From Apoderus coryli (lineage: Eukaryota > Arthropoda > Insecta > Coleoptera > Attelabidae), in NCBI GenBank assembly GCA_911728435.2, contig OU452202.1, positions 19,199,135 through 19,263,134 on the forward strand: 64,000 nt of DNA, read 5' to 3'. Each line of letters opens with the position of its first letter. Position 1 is the first letter of the stretch. Below the pieces are notes generated by a model. The model was not told the origin of the DNA. It saw nothing but the letters and a program-made list of their open reading frames with translations, and ran no database searches. The translations under genes were made by a program, and so were the position numbers. Positions 43,820 to 54,449 of the stretch are shown here, piece by piece.

Positions 43820-46770
43820 TAAAGATAATATATCTTTAAATATAAAAGAGCATTAAATTCCTTTTCTAAAAATATATTATATGATATACTTTACTTTTAC
43901 ATTTTTGGATATATTTGGCTTCTAAATTACGATTTATATACGAAACACATGCAGCTGCATATTTAAAGATAAACTCAATTTCCCCAAGTTTATTTTATTT
44001 TATGTTTGCTAAAATAATTTCGTTGATGAAAAAATTCCATATTATTTTTATTTCATTACGTTCAATTCATTCAAAATCTGGCAACAATCAAGTACTTTAT
44101 TTGAATATTTTTACCATAAACATATTCCAGCACATTTTCGTCAATAAATCCACACATTACACAATAGATTTACACACGGAACATTATTAGATACTTGATT
44201 TTCCAACAAATTTAATTTACTCAAGTCCCACAATAATATAACAAATATTAAAACATTATTTTATCGAATAAAACTACCTATTTATACTTATGTTTATTTT
44301 CCTACTATTCACATGAACTAAATCTGGCAGAATTGTTTTTAAATGACACAAGTTGACACATTTGGCATTCGAATATTGATTTTTTATCGTTCTCACCAGA
44401 CGGGCTACAATTTCAATAATAATAACAAAAAGTTCAATGAACTGGGTCATAGAGATGCAAGAAATGTATGGATATATTCCATTCGATCTCAATTTCTTTT
44501 TGAGGTTGAACTATTGTCTCGAGGATTGCAACTGAGTCTATTGGGCCCTTGTATATATAGATAAAAATCTTATAGGTTTCAAACAACAAATTATAATAAA
44601 ATGAGTAAGCAAAATAAACTTAAAATATACATTAAAAAGACTAATAACTAACACTAACAAAAATTTCTTAACGTCGCATTAATAAATTAAATTCAACAAA
44701 CAAAACAAATATGATCTATGGACCTGAACAAAACAACTTAAACTAAGAGAAAGCTGAATAGGTAAGTATTACAGATGCGTATTTACAACAAATATTCAAC
44801 TTGTTCACCATTTTTTTTTGCAAGCCAGTTTTTAATCTTACAAACTTATCCTTAAATGGCTGCCGTCGCATCGCGTCGTTTTGGATATCTTTCAAAATAC
44901 AGATTAGACGCTATTTTTCACAATTCTCGTACATTTTTACTAATAAATTTTTAAAATAACGCAATAAAACTATAACGACTATATTATACAGGTAGTTAAT
45001 GACAAACTATTTGACAGCAAGTAACTTATTTGTTTTTTCATGGCTTGCTAATTTTAAAAAGGCAATATCTGACATTCTCACTTTGATGGGCATTGCTAAG
45101 CTTCTTTATTGTCATGTCACTATATACTTGACAGAAACATACATCTTTTTCATGGCCACCTGATTTATCCTCACTTAACCGTAATTTAAAAGCCAAATAT
45201 ATCAAAAATTTAAAACTAAAGTAGGTATATCATATATTATTATTTTGAGAAGTGAATTTAATTAATTTTAAATTTGAAGATAATATATAGGGTGTTCTTC
45301 TCAAAAAACTACCAAAAAGTCTTTTCAGAAATCCATTACCACTTAAAATGCAAAAGTTAGATTAGTTAGGCTTAAAACAATTGCCGAAATTTGAAAAACG
45401 CCCTCTAGCGCCTAAACTAGTAAAGATATCAAAACGCCAATCAAAGTGTCCAATCTGGCCAACCCTGTACAATACTTTGTTGCACCAATAACACCTAATA
45501 GGAGTTGTTGGTTGAACACGACTATACAAATATTTCGACAAAGACGCCGCGAGTTGTCTCATATTAGTCAGCCTGTAAGTGCGCCGCAAAACACTCTCAA
45601 TCGCCAGCTTCCAGCCAGCAAACGGGTCATTTAGTGACATCTATGTTTCTCGCTCTATTCAACTGTGTGGTTAGTCGACCCCCTGATGTATAGATGGCGC
45701 AATATACTTTTTCATTTAAATTATAATTGTTAACATTAGGTAGGTATTTAAATAATTAAAATTTAACGAAAAATGTATTAAATAATAGCTACTATTTGTT
45801 ACTATCATAAAAAATGTAGATGTTTGAATAAATATCTAAATCAAAATTCCAGTAGGTAAGGGTAGCAGTAGCGTCTGCGTGTGTTTCCAAAATTTTACGC
45901 AAAATATAGAGCATGCACATAGAGAAGAATACCTATAACAACCAGTTGCATTAGATTAATTAGAAAGCAAAATGTTGATCGCATTATTATTTTCTACTAT
46001 TCAACAAATAATTGTTTAAATTTAGATAACTTAATTTTGTCTTATTTACAATAATTTGGTATACCTAGGTAGTTAATTGTGTATCTAGTTATTAGCTAAA
46101 AAACCTATGAGTAGTAATAGTTGGAGCACCTGTAATTAGGTACCTATCTTCTCTCGAACAGGTAAGTAAAAGTGCATGTTTGTTTTTGGTGTTGGTCTGT
46201 AAACAATCGACACCCTCAGTGTACATTTTTAATAGTAACCTAACCGTTGTTTTTTGTATCATTTATTTTTTTTTTATTCGTGACGTCCATTCATTAAGTA
46301 TTTGTTTTCTTAGTGTCTATTTTTATATCATGTTAGGTAGATACCTATTATAAACAGATTATAGATGGATAGGTATTATACATTATAATTTATTTATAAA
46401 ATTTGTGTTTACATACATGAGTAGATTCCTATCTATAAAATTACCAATATCAATAAAAGTGAAGTGGTATTAATAAATCTAATAAACGCGATTTGAATAT
46501 TATTATTTATTTCTAATAATCAGTCTTCATAGAATTATTCATTACTATTTATTTCTGAAATACCTAGTATTCAAATTTTGAGTAGATTTTAGCGTGATCT
46601 AGGTTATACACTGTGTCCAAGATAAAAATGGGATAGCATTGGAATCTTGGAAATGGTTAAATGAAAGAAAAAAACGATTTTTATTTTTTATTTATTTGAT
46701 ATTATTTTTACAGATATAAAAAAATTAAAAGCACTTTATCATTGTTTCTTTTTGAGGAAAAAAGGATAGA
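43820..46770. other. Intergenic, no gene recognised
   Basis: Apart from the repeat at 45283-45640, this stretch holds AT-rich sequence with no supported gene. Confidence 0.5.
45283..45640. repeat. TATAGGGTGTTC-ended repeat
   Basis: Begins TATAGGGTGTTCTTCTC. The first 190 bases match the inverted copy at 43600-43815. An ACCCTGTACAATAC edge lies at about 45465. Confidence 0.5.
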
Positions 46771-46774
46771 GTTT

Positions 46775-47400
46775 TCACTACAACGTTTCGTTTTTGAAAA
46801 ATCATCATCAACTTGGTTTTTTCAATACGGCACTGGGTTTTTTATTGTTAAATTTAAAGCTATTTTCAATTCGAAAATAGATGGTATATCACATGTAATG
46901 GTTTAAACAAGTTTTCAGTGTTTTTAGCTGTAATTTAAGATTATTCAAGAAAGATTATCGTCATAGTTTGGCACTTAACTCACTGAATACAGAGTAGTAG
47001 GTTTTGCAAAAACATTGTTTCGTCATTACTCTAATACTAATAATTATTTATTACTTATTATTTGACAATTTATTTCTGTCCAAGTACAACATTTTATTCT
47101 GCATGCAGTTTTTAAATTTAGTTGAAATTTTGGTGCTTTTTAAGTTATTAAGAGAAAGCCTTTCTCAGATGAATGCTTGATGCAAAATAAATGCCAAACT
47201 ATGAAGATTTTTATTAAATAATTCTAAATAACAGCTAAAAACACTGAAAACTTGTTTAAACTCTTTCATGTGATATGCTCCCTATTTTTAAATTGCAAAT
47301 GACTGTAAATTTAACAATAAAAAGCCAGGGCCGTATTAAAAAAACCAAGCTGATGATAGTTTTTCAAAAAAAAAACGTCGTAGTAAAAACTTGTAAATGC
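46775..47400. repeat. Large inverted repeat, Penelope-type terminus
   Basis: Arms at about 46775-46985 and 47198-47400 are inverted copies (AACCAAG-TGATGAT, TGTAAATTTAACAATAAAA-like, TAAACAAGTTTTCAGTGTTT). Each arm holds a damaged hammerhead core: in the left arm CTGATGA has become TTGATGA (minus strand), and in the right arm the GAAAC is lost. Confidence 0.65.
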
Positions 47401-47729
47401 TATCTTATTAGAAAGTGCTTTCCATTCATTCATCAACTAAGTTTATTTTTCATTTCTTTAATGTTACAAAATCCTGATCGGAATTAGTGTTCATTACATT
47501 GAATAATTGAATTTAATTATTTTTTTATGATAGGTAACGATCCGTTTATAATATGTACCTATTGTTGAAAAGGTTTTTATAATTTTATATTTATGTTTTT
47601 TTTTGTTGTTGTCGGAATCAATGTAAAACTATTTATAACAAGAATTAATTAATTTTATTTTATCATGTATTGTTGTGTTTTATTGTATTTACGAAAAAGT
47701 TATATAAAAAAAACGCTATACACAGAGCC

Positions 47730-47761
47730 CTGAGGAAGCAAAATAAAAATATTTTGCGAAA
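47730..47761 (+). ncRNA. Hammerhead ribozyme-like core, best preserved
   Basis: CTGAGGA (47730-47736), one A, a perfect eight-pair helix II (GCAAAATA / TATTTTGC with an AAAA loop) and GAAA (47758-47761). It fits CUGANGA / helix II / GAAA exactly. The flanks should supply helices I and III. Confidence 0.65.
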
Positions 47762-48046
47762 TGTTGGCAATTTAAAACAAAGTAGTTTCATACACGCAAG
47801 ATCCATAAAAACTTTTCAACAATTGAATTTAATATAATAAAGGTCTATTTTACACCATTTCGACAAGTCTTGGTTGCTCTCGACGTTTCAAAATTTTCTA
47901 ATTGCTTCACCAATATTAAAACAAATTTATTCAAAAATGGTAGAATGAGTCGAATGCGCCTCTCTTAAAGCTTTTTCCTTCAGTCTTATCGGGAATCCAT
48001 GTTTTTGTAAGACAAATTGTGATTCCATTACAGTATTTTCTTTTAA

Positions 48047-48732
48047 CACGTTCGCTACCGAGTGGCTCATATATGAACCACAACGATTTTCGCAGTAGAC
48101 TAGCGTCTCACATGTGAGCCATGAGCATACACCCATTTAATAAGCATTTTCTCGGTTGTGTCTGTGGTTATGAGAATCAACTTGAAGTATAGTCTACAGT
48201 AAGTAATGGTTGGCTCATATATGTGTCGCGTAGTCCGCGGGTTTCAGTTATAGTTAGTATTCTACATGATTCTAAGTGTAAAACTATAAGATGGTACCTC
48301 AAATTATTTTTCCATCTTGTAGATATCTATCTATGGAACGGATGTTTTCTTTATAACAAACAAAACTACAAAAAAAATCACCTATCAAAAGTTTCGGGAG
48401 ATGGTAATCCAATTGTGGAAAAATTGAATCTGCACAAGTTTTCTTAACGGCCTACCGGAAAAAAGAAAATCATTATCCAAAAAAAGTGGGAAAAAGGCTA
48501 AGATCTAGAATTTGTTCATCAACAAAAAATCGTCGTGCGGTCTATATGGTTAATTTTGTTCCCATAGACCAACGTCCCATATATGAGCCACAGCAGTAAA
48601 CCTTGTGGAACTTAATAACAATTTGTTTTTGAATACGCCTTTAAAGAAAAAAAGCATATCATGCAACGTGCACTGTTTTTTATATGTGGTATGTGTGGAC
48701 GAAACACAAATCACCCCTCGGTAGCGAACGTG
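48047..48732 (+). mobile_element. piggyBac deletion derivative
   Basis: Flanked by TTAA on both sides (48043-48046 and 48733-48736), with 16-base perfect inverted ends CACGTTCGCTACCGAG. At 686 bases it is internally deleted. It keeps a piece of transposase on the plus strand at about 48223-48447 (KTIRWYLKLFFHLVDIYLWN). Subterminal palindromic copies of TGGCTCATATATGAGCCA-like sequence recur four times and may be transposase-binding sites. Confidence 0.85.
48223..48447 (+). pseudogene. piggyBac transposase fragment
   Basis: The stretch KTIRWYLKLFFHLVDIYLWN then GCFLYNKQNYKKN matches the conserved block after the catalytic core of piggyBac transposases (K-x-x-R-W-x-x-K-x-F-F-H-L-x-D). The catalytic residues are lost with the deletion. 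Confidence 0.75.
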
Positions 48733-49048
48733 TTAAGTTATTTTTTAATATAACTTAGTAAGAATTGGAAAATTGGAATTTCATTGTAGGTACATTTTAA
48801 TAAATTAGATTCTGGTCCAAAGTAATCTAAAAAAAACCAAATGGGTTTACATTTATATACAGAATAATTGAGGAGTAAATTTTCAAAACGCATTAAGTCC
48901 ATCGGATGTTTTTTTCACAAGCAACAAAAAACGAATATATTTTTTCCCGTTCGTTTTAATCCAGGTTTAAAACGAACGGGCGTTTCCATAGATATTGGTC
49001 GATAATTCTAATAATAGTTCTCATTGAAATCACACCTATCATGGATTG

Positions 49049-49449
49049 GAAAAAAAAAATCGGTTGTCAACCCAAAACTTTCCCGACAAGTTATAATATA
49101 CCTATCAAAAATATATGACCTGCGTAACGAACCAAAACTTTAATAATTATTATTTTTATAATTGTATTATTTTCATTATTTCCAAAAAACTAACATAACA
49201 AACTAACTAGGTACGTTTTCTATTCAAAAATTAGAAAAAAAATGTATTGCCAGAGCTGAGATTCGAACCCATAACCTTCCGCATGCGAAGCGAAAGCTCT
49301 ATCAATGACGCCAGAGTGTCATCTTTGAGAATGTTGTATTGTAATTGTAATATATATATACGTTCCAACTACCTAACTGGTGAAATTTTAAACGCAATTT
49401 TCTCAAGAATTATAGGGCCAATATCAAAAGTGAACTATCGCTGTAAAGC
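49049..49449 (-). repeat. tRNA-Ala-derived SINE-like repeat, copy 3
   Basis: The longest copy, inverted relative to the others. From its 5' end (49449) it reads GCTTTACAGCGATAGTTCAC, then about 135 bases, then the tRNA-like part (49247-49320; CGCTTCGCATGCGG, GGGTTCGAATCTC), an AT-rich segment, and the tail GGGAAAGTTTTGGGTTGACA with AACCGATTTTTTTTT. Confidence 0.75.
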
Positions 49450-49966
49450 AGATAAAAAATGCTTTAAGATGATGAAATGGTCTTAATCGTCTCAGGGAAC
49501 TTCAAAATGGTTATATCCGTCTTTATCTCAAAACATTTTTAGTGCGTTTTCAATACTTTCCCTGTGCGGGAAAGTATAACTCAATAAATTGTTGGACATA
49601 CTATATGCGTTTTGATCCATCACTGTGTATACAAATGCGTTTTGTTGTGGCTCATATTGGACATAATGCTCATGTTGTCAACGTGTATTAGCAAAGAATA
49701 AAAAAGATAAAAAAAAAAAAAGATAAAAAAAAAGAAAGAACACAGAACACTAAGGTAAAAAAAAAATTGCCATCAGACTAACAAGAGAGTATTATTATTA
49801 TTAATTATTTTTGTAACTTATTATAAAAAAAAAATTGTTAACTTGAACGAGCAACAACAAAGAATTTCTAAAATCAGGTGATTTACACGATGTCAAGCGA
49901 ATGCGCTTCCTCCTATTGGCCACGTATCGTAATTCGTTTTGATATCTCAACTCTTGCGGAAAACAA

Positions 49967-51079
49967 GTGGACGTAATATATACAGACTTTGCCAAAGCCT
50001 TTGACAGAGTTAACCACACGATTCTCTTAGCCAAATTAAAGCAGAAGTCATTCTCAAATAGCACGTGTAATTTCATAAAGTCATATCTAGAAAATCGAAC
50101 TCATTTAGTTACAATCCAGGGTTGCGAGTCCAACAAATTTGTGCCTTCCTCAGGTGTTCCACAACGGAGTACACTTGGTCCACTATTATTCCTTGTATTT
50201 ATTGATGATATTTCGTCAGTACTCAAAATTAATAGCTGCTTAATGTTTGCAGATGATATGAAAATTTTCAAGGAGGTTAATGGCATAAAGGACTGTGAGG
50301 ATCTTCAACTTGATTTGATCGCTATTTATCATTGGACTATTAAAAACTGTTTATTTTTTAATATTTCAAAATGTAAAAGTATGACATACAATTATATAAA
50401 AACACCGATCATCTATCCATACAATATTAACAACATCAGATTGAGTAGAGCAAGTTTGATTAAAGATCTGGGCATCCTTTTTGATAATAAATTAACGTTT
50501 TCCAACCATATAATTAATATCACAAATGCTTCTTATAGAAATCTCGGATTTGTGATCAGAAACTCAAGAGATTTTCGAAATAGAACCACTCTATCTCTAC
50601 TTTATAACTCATTCGTACGTTCCAAGCTCGAATACTGCTCCATAGTTTGGTCGCCTATGTATACTAAGTATATACTAATGATTGAAAGGGTGCAAAGAAA
50701 GTTTATTAGACAAACAGATTTCTTACTGTTTAACTGTCACATCTCCGACTATGAGCGCAATCTAACAAGATACAATTTACTATCATTATTTAATAGAAGA
50801 TTCTTTCAGGGTGTGTGTTATTTATTCAAAATAATTAATAATAAAGTTTATGGCCCAACTATACTAGAGAAAATTAATATACTAGTGCCCTCGATAAAAA
50901 CTCGTACCACCAACAATAAAACATTTATGACAGTAATACCAAGAACGAACTACCAGCAGAATTCTCCGATTTCAATGATGCTAAGAAACTACAATCAATG
51001 TCAACATCATTGTGATATTTTCAATGATAATCTGATTGAGTTTAAGAAATTAATAGTAAACTATTTGAAGTTTAATTAA
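49967..51079 (+). CDS. Reverse transcriptase of the truncated LINE (C-terminal 370 codons)
   Basis: Open to its natural stop. RT motifs: DVIYTDFAKAFDRVNHTILL, then GVPQRSTLGPLLFLVFIDDI (one residue off the usual GVPQGS) and SCLMFADDMKIF with the catalytic FADD. It continues with thumb-like LSRASLIKDLGILFDNKLTF and SKLEYCSIVWSPMYT, typical of jockey/CR1-like LINEs. No true start codon: the N-terminus and endonuclease are lost by 5' truncation. No inactivating change within what remains. Confidence 0.9.
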   Translation: MDVIYTDFAKAFDRVNHTILLAKLKQKSFSNSTCNFIKSYLENRTHLVTIQGCESNKFVPSSGVPQRSTLGPLLFLVFIDDISSVLKINSCLMFADDMKIFKEVNGIKDCEDLQLDLIAIYHWTIKNCLFFNISKCKSMTYNYIKTPIIYPYNINNIRLSRASLIKDLGILFDNKLTFSNHIINITNASYRNLGFVIRNSRDFRNRTTLSLLYNSFVRSKLEYCSIVWSPMYTKYILMIERVQRKFIRQTDFLLFNCHISDYERNLTRYNLLSLFNRRFFQGVCYLFKIINNKVYGPTILEKINILVPSIKTRTTNNKTFMTVIPRTNYQQNSPISMMLRNYNQCQHHCDIFNDNLIEFKKLIVNYLKFN

Positions 51080-51112
51080 TAATTGGAACTTTTTTTGTAC
51101 CTATATTAATTA

Positions 51113-53524
51113 CACAGGCCAACAAAATGAAAAAAAAAATTTGGTGCCAGAAATCTAACATCTGATTTTAGATGTTTTTAATGTGCTGATTCCAAAAATG
51201 CCACCAGATTTTTTCTATCAGCTCTAGTTTTTGAGATACACGTTACAGGTTAAATGATATATTTTTTTCTGATAAAGGACAACAAATAAAGAGATAAATA
51301 TGTACTTAATCGTCAAAATAGGAATTTCCCAGAATCTAATTAGCCAAATGGATACCTGGAATTGTCCCTGACCCAATGTTTCTATACTAGGAACTACTCA
51401 ATACAATGCTCTTACTTACTTTTATACCTGTAATTGCCTATGACCCGATCCTTCTATACCTGCTTGGCTGTACTTGATTTAGTATATTACTGAGTTTTCC
51501 CAAGTAAAGTTGTGCTATCATTTTGTGTAAATTTTGGTCGTTTTGTAGTATCAAGACACTAAACTGAAACAATGGCATCCACAAGCAGACGTACCTGTGC
51601 AAATCATCCCGATGTTTTTTGTTATGTGTGTGGTGAATACACTTTGAAAGAGAGCAGAAAAAGGATTTCTGACTTTGTGAAAAGAGCTTATCTTGCCTAT
51701 TTTGGCGTTCATTTAGGAGATCAAGATAAATCTTGGGCCCCACATTTCATATGTAAAACATGTGTTGAACATTTGCGACAGTGGACAACTGGAAAGAGGA
51801 AGTGCCTAAAGTTTGGTGTACCAATGGTTTGGAGAGAACCGCGGAACCATCATGACGACTGCTATTTTTGTCTCGTTAATATTAAAGGCATAAATAGAAA
51901 CAATAGACACAAATGGACATATCCTGATCTAGATTCTGCAAGAAGGCCTGTAGTGCATTCGGAAGAAATACCCGTTCCATCATTCAGCAGTCTACCCAAA
52001 CTGACAGAAGATGATACAGAAACATCAACGTCTGACGAAGTTAAAAGAATTCAATCAGAAAACGACAGCGATTTTGAAGCAGATTTAGCAACTCCGCAGT
52101 GTTTCAATCAAGAAGAACTAAACGATCTTATAAGAGACCTGAATCTCTCAAAGGAATCCGCTGAATTACTTGCATCCAGATTAAAAGAAAAAAATCTACT
52201 TTGTCGAGGTACTAATATTACATTTTATCGTAAAAGAGATAAGGATCTGCTGCCTTTTTTCACTCAGGAAAATGACTTGGTATTCTGTAACAATATAAAA
52301 GGGCTCTTAGAAAAAATGGGTTTGCCTGAATACACTCTAGATGATTGGCGCCTTTTTATTGACAGTTCAAAACGTAGTTTAAAATGTGTTCTTTTACATA
52401 ACGGTAACAAATATGGCTCAATTCCTATTGGTCATTCTACTACCATGAAGGAAGAATATGAAACAATAGCATTAGTTTTGAGAAAAATTAAATACGAAGA
52501 ACATCAGTGGTCAATTTGTGTTGATTTAAAAATGATTAACTTCCTCCTTGGACAGCAGAGTGGTTATACAAAATATCCTTGTTTTTTGTGCCTTTGGGAC
52601 AGCAGAGCTAAAAATGAGCACTGGGTTAACAAAAATTGGCCTTCAAGAGATGTCATGATTCAAGGAATACAAAACGTGATCAACGAACCTTTGGTTTCAA
52701 GAGAAAAAATCTTACTTCCGCCCTTGCATATCAAGCTAGGCCTAATGAAGCAATTTGTGAAGGCCTTAAATCGAGATGGAAATTGTTTTGGGTATTTGTC
52801 ACGTAAATTTCCTGGCATTAGCACGGAAAAACTAAAAGCTGGTATATTTGATGGTCCTCAAATAAGGCAACTTGTTAAAGATCCACAATTCACCACATCA
52901 ATGAACGAGACTGAATCTAACGCTTGGAGTTCATTTGTTCAAGTAGTACAAAATTTTCTTGGCAATCATAAAGCAGACAATTACGTAGAATTAGTGGAAA
53001 CTATGCTTTCAAATTTTAATATTCTCGGCTGTAACATGAGTATAAAAGTTCACTACCTCCACAGCCACCTAGATCGTTTTCCAGAAAACTTAGGTGATTG
53101 TAGTGAAGAACAGGGGGAAAGATTCCACCAGGATATTAAAACTATGGAAGATCGTTATCAAGGACGATGGGATAGCCACATGATGGCGGACTACTGCTGG
53201 AGCCTTCAGCGAGACTGCCCTAGTAAACTCCATTCTAGAAAATCGTATAAAAGAAAATTTTTATGTGATTAGTGACTAATGTAATTATGTAAATTAAGTT
53301 TTTGCAATAAATACTTAAATCCATGTGTCTTTGTTTTTTTTAACTGTCAATAGTAATATTATATATTATAACAGTTATAACGTAAATTATATACACAATT
53401 TTTTAAAAAATCTCAAAAACTAGATCTGATAGACAAAATCTGAGAACCTTTTTACATTCTGCATCCAAAAATTACTCAGGAACAGTTAAAAAATCGCAGG
53501 CACCAAAATGTGTGTTGGCCTGTG
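51113..53524 (+). mobile_element. DNA transposon, 2412 bases, CACAG ends, 3-base target duplication
   Basis: Ends are CACAGGCCAACA on both sides in inverted orientation. Similarity continues inward for about 130 bases (TTTGGTGCC; then CTATCAG-TCTAGTTTTTGAGA at 51215-51240 matched at about 53410-53432). TTA flanks it on both sides (51110-51112, 53525-53527). It interrupts the 3'UTR of the LINE, which reads on beyond it. CACAG termini and a 3-base duplication fit the CMC (EnSpm/CACTA-Mirage-Chapaev) group, but the superfamily is not proven. Confidence 0.85.
51572..53272 (+). CDS. Putative transposase of the CACAG-ended element, intact, 566 aa
   Basis: A single uninterrupted frame from ATG to TAG with AATAAA after it (near 53307). 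The N-terminal ~100 residues hold paired cysteines (C17/C20, C61/C64, C97/C100), a ZAD-like zinc-binding arrangement suited to DNA recognition. Residues about 140-190 are acidic and Ser-rich. Three acidic candidates for a DDE site stand in well-shaped contexts: D~264 in LFIDSSKRSLKC, D~318 in ICVDLKMINFLLG, and a Glu near 512 in GDCSEEQGERFHQD. Between them are more Cys (YPCFLCLWDS) and LLPPLHIKLGLMKQFV. Its position between inverted ends makes transposase the natural reading. I cannot assign it to a named family from sequence alone. The intact frame suggests recent activity. Confidence 0.75.
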   Translation: MASTSRRTCANHPDVFCYVCGEYTLKESRKRISDFVKRAYLAYFGVHLGDQDKSWAPHFICKTCVEHLRQWTTGKRKCLKFGVPMVWREPRNHHDDCYFCLVNIKGINRNNRHKWTYPDLDSARRPVVHSEEIPVPSFSSLPKLTEDDTETSTSDEVKRIQSENDSDFEADLATPQCFNQEELNDLIRDLNLSKESAELLASRLKEKNLLCRGTNITFYRKRDKDLLPFFTQENDLVFCNNIKGLLEKMGLPEYTLDDWRLFIDSSKRSLKCVLLHNGNKYGSIPIGHSTTMKEEYETIALVLRKIKYEEHQWSICVDLKMINFLLGQQSGYTKYPCFLCLWDSRAKNEHWVNKNWPSRDVMIQGIQNVINEPLVSREKILLPPLHIKLGLMKQFVKALNRDGNCFGYLSRKFPGISTEKLKAGIFDGPQIRQLVKDPQFTTSMNETESNAWSSFVQVVQNFLGNHKADNYVELVETMLSNFNILGCNMSIKVHYLHSHLDRFPENLGDCSEEQGERFHQDIKTMEDRYQGRWDSHMMADYCWSLQRDCPSKLHSRKSYKRKFLCD

Positions 53525-53699
53525 TTATTATTGATTGTATTTTTGTCTTTTTGATTTTCTGTATTTTTTTTTTTTTTGTTTACTTTATGTTGTCAATGTT
53601 AGCTTTATTAGTGTATTGTTATTAGATAAATTTCAACATTTAATTGGATCGTCAGATCTGTATGTTGCTAATAAATAAATTAAAAAAAAAATAATAATG

Positions 53700-54040
53700 C
53701 ATTTTGATCTGAACATCTTATTACGAACTCCAATTAGATAGGGATATTACGCTATTTGATTTAAGATTCTGAGTGTACAGGCCTATAGAAAAGGTGAAAA
53801 TATATCCAAAACCGCAACAAATTGAATTTTGTCCGGCAGTGCACATAATGCGTTTTGATAAGTTGCTCCTCAATTGTGATACGAGGTAAAAAAAAAGTTA
53901 TACTTAGAAATTATCGCTAAAATTATTAGGACCATTCATTTAAATAAATTATTAAATGAGGAGTGATATGTATTCATACTCGTATATCCATTTTTGGTGC
54001 TTTGCTGCATAATGTCTAATGTCATATTACATTTTATGTT
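53700..54040. other. No gene recognised; upstream of the small membrane protein
   Basis: AT-rich. It ends in TTATGTTTTAG at 54034-54044, a plausible splice acceptor for the following exon. Confidence 0.4.
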
Positions 54041-54076
54041 TTAGTGTACACAAAACAGTACTTCCTACTATGTGTT

Positions 54077-54442
54077 ATGCAGCAACCAATAGAACCCACT
54101 AACAATGACAGCAACGGCCAGCCGACTAACTTTATTATGACCAACCGTTACAACAACAACAATGAATTCATGGAGGTCGTAATTACCCTGATTGTGGGCA
54201 GTTTTATTGTGGTGGTACTCTTAGTGTGTTACACGTGCGTCTTCCGTCAAATGTGCTGCCCGCATCACCATCATCGTAACCACTATAGCAACAATCGTAA
54301 ACAAAAACATGCACAAAACAAACAAGATGGCGACGGTGATGCGAATAATGACAATATTGCCGGGAATAATCACGTGATATCTATGCAGTATTTGATGGCG
54401 CAAGACTCTAGCCAGCATACTGATAGTACTAGTGTTATATGA
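54077..54442 (+). CDS. Small single-pass membrane protein, unrecognised
   Basis: 121 codons from ATG 54077 to TGA. Residues 1-33 are polar and Asn-rich without a signal peptide. Residues 34-56 (VITLIVGSFIVVVLLVCYTC) form one strong membrane span, followed by a Cys pair, a His run (CCPHHHHRNH) and a basic stretch. The tail is Asn/Asp/Gln-rich and ends STSVI, a class I PDZ-ligand-like C-terminus (S-V-I). The positive-inside rule puts the C-terminus in the cytoplasm. The frame also stays open upstream to a possible acceptor at 54044, so this may be the last exon of a gene whose 5' exon is not found. Codon use is more GC-rich than the flanks, and AATAAA follows at about 54460. No paralogue or domain is recognised. 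Confidence 0.55.
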   Translation: MQQPIEPTNNDSNGQPTNFIMTNRYNNNNEFMEVVITLIVGSFIVVVLLVCYTCVFRQMCCPHHHHRNHYSNNRKQKHAQNKQDGDGDANNDNIAGNNHVISMQYLMAQDSSQHTDSTSVI

Positions 54443-54449
54443 CATTTAT

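Larger units (their letters stand above)
49945..53690 (+). mobile_element. 5'-truncated non-LTR retrotransposon, 3'UTR split by a DNA transposon
   Basis: The ORF (49967-51079) is followed by a 3'UTR to 51112. The 3'UTR resumes at 53525 and ends in ATAAATAAATTAAAAAAAAA near 53690. The split is the transposon 51113-53524. The LINE is truncated in its RT domain near 49945. Confidence 0.85.
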
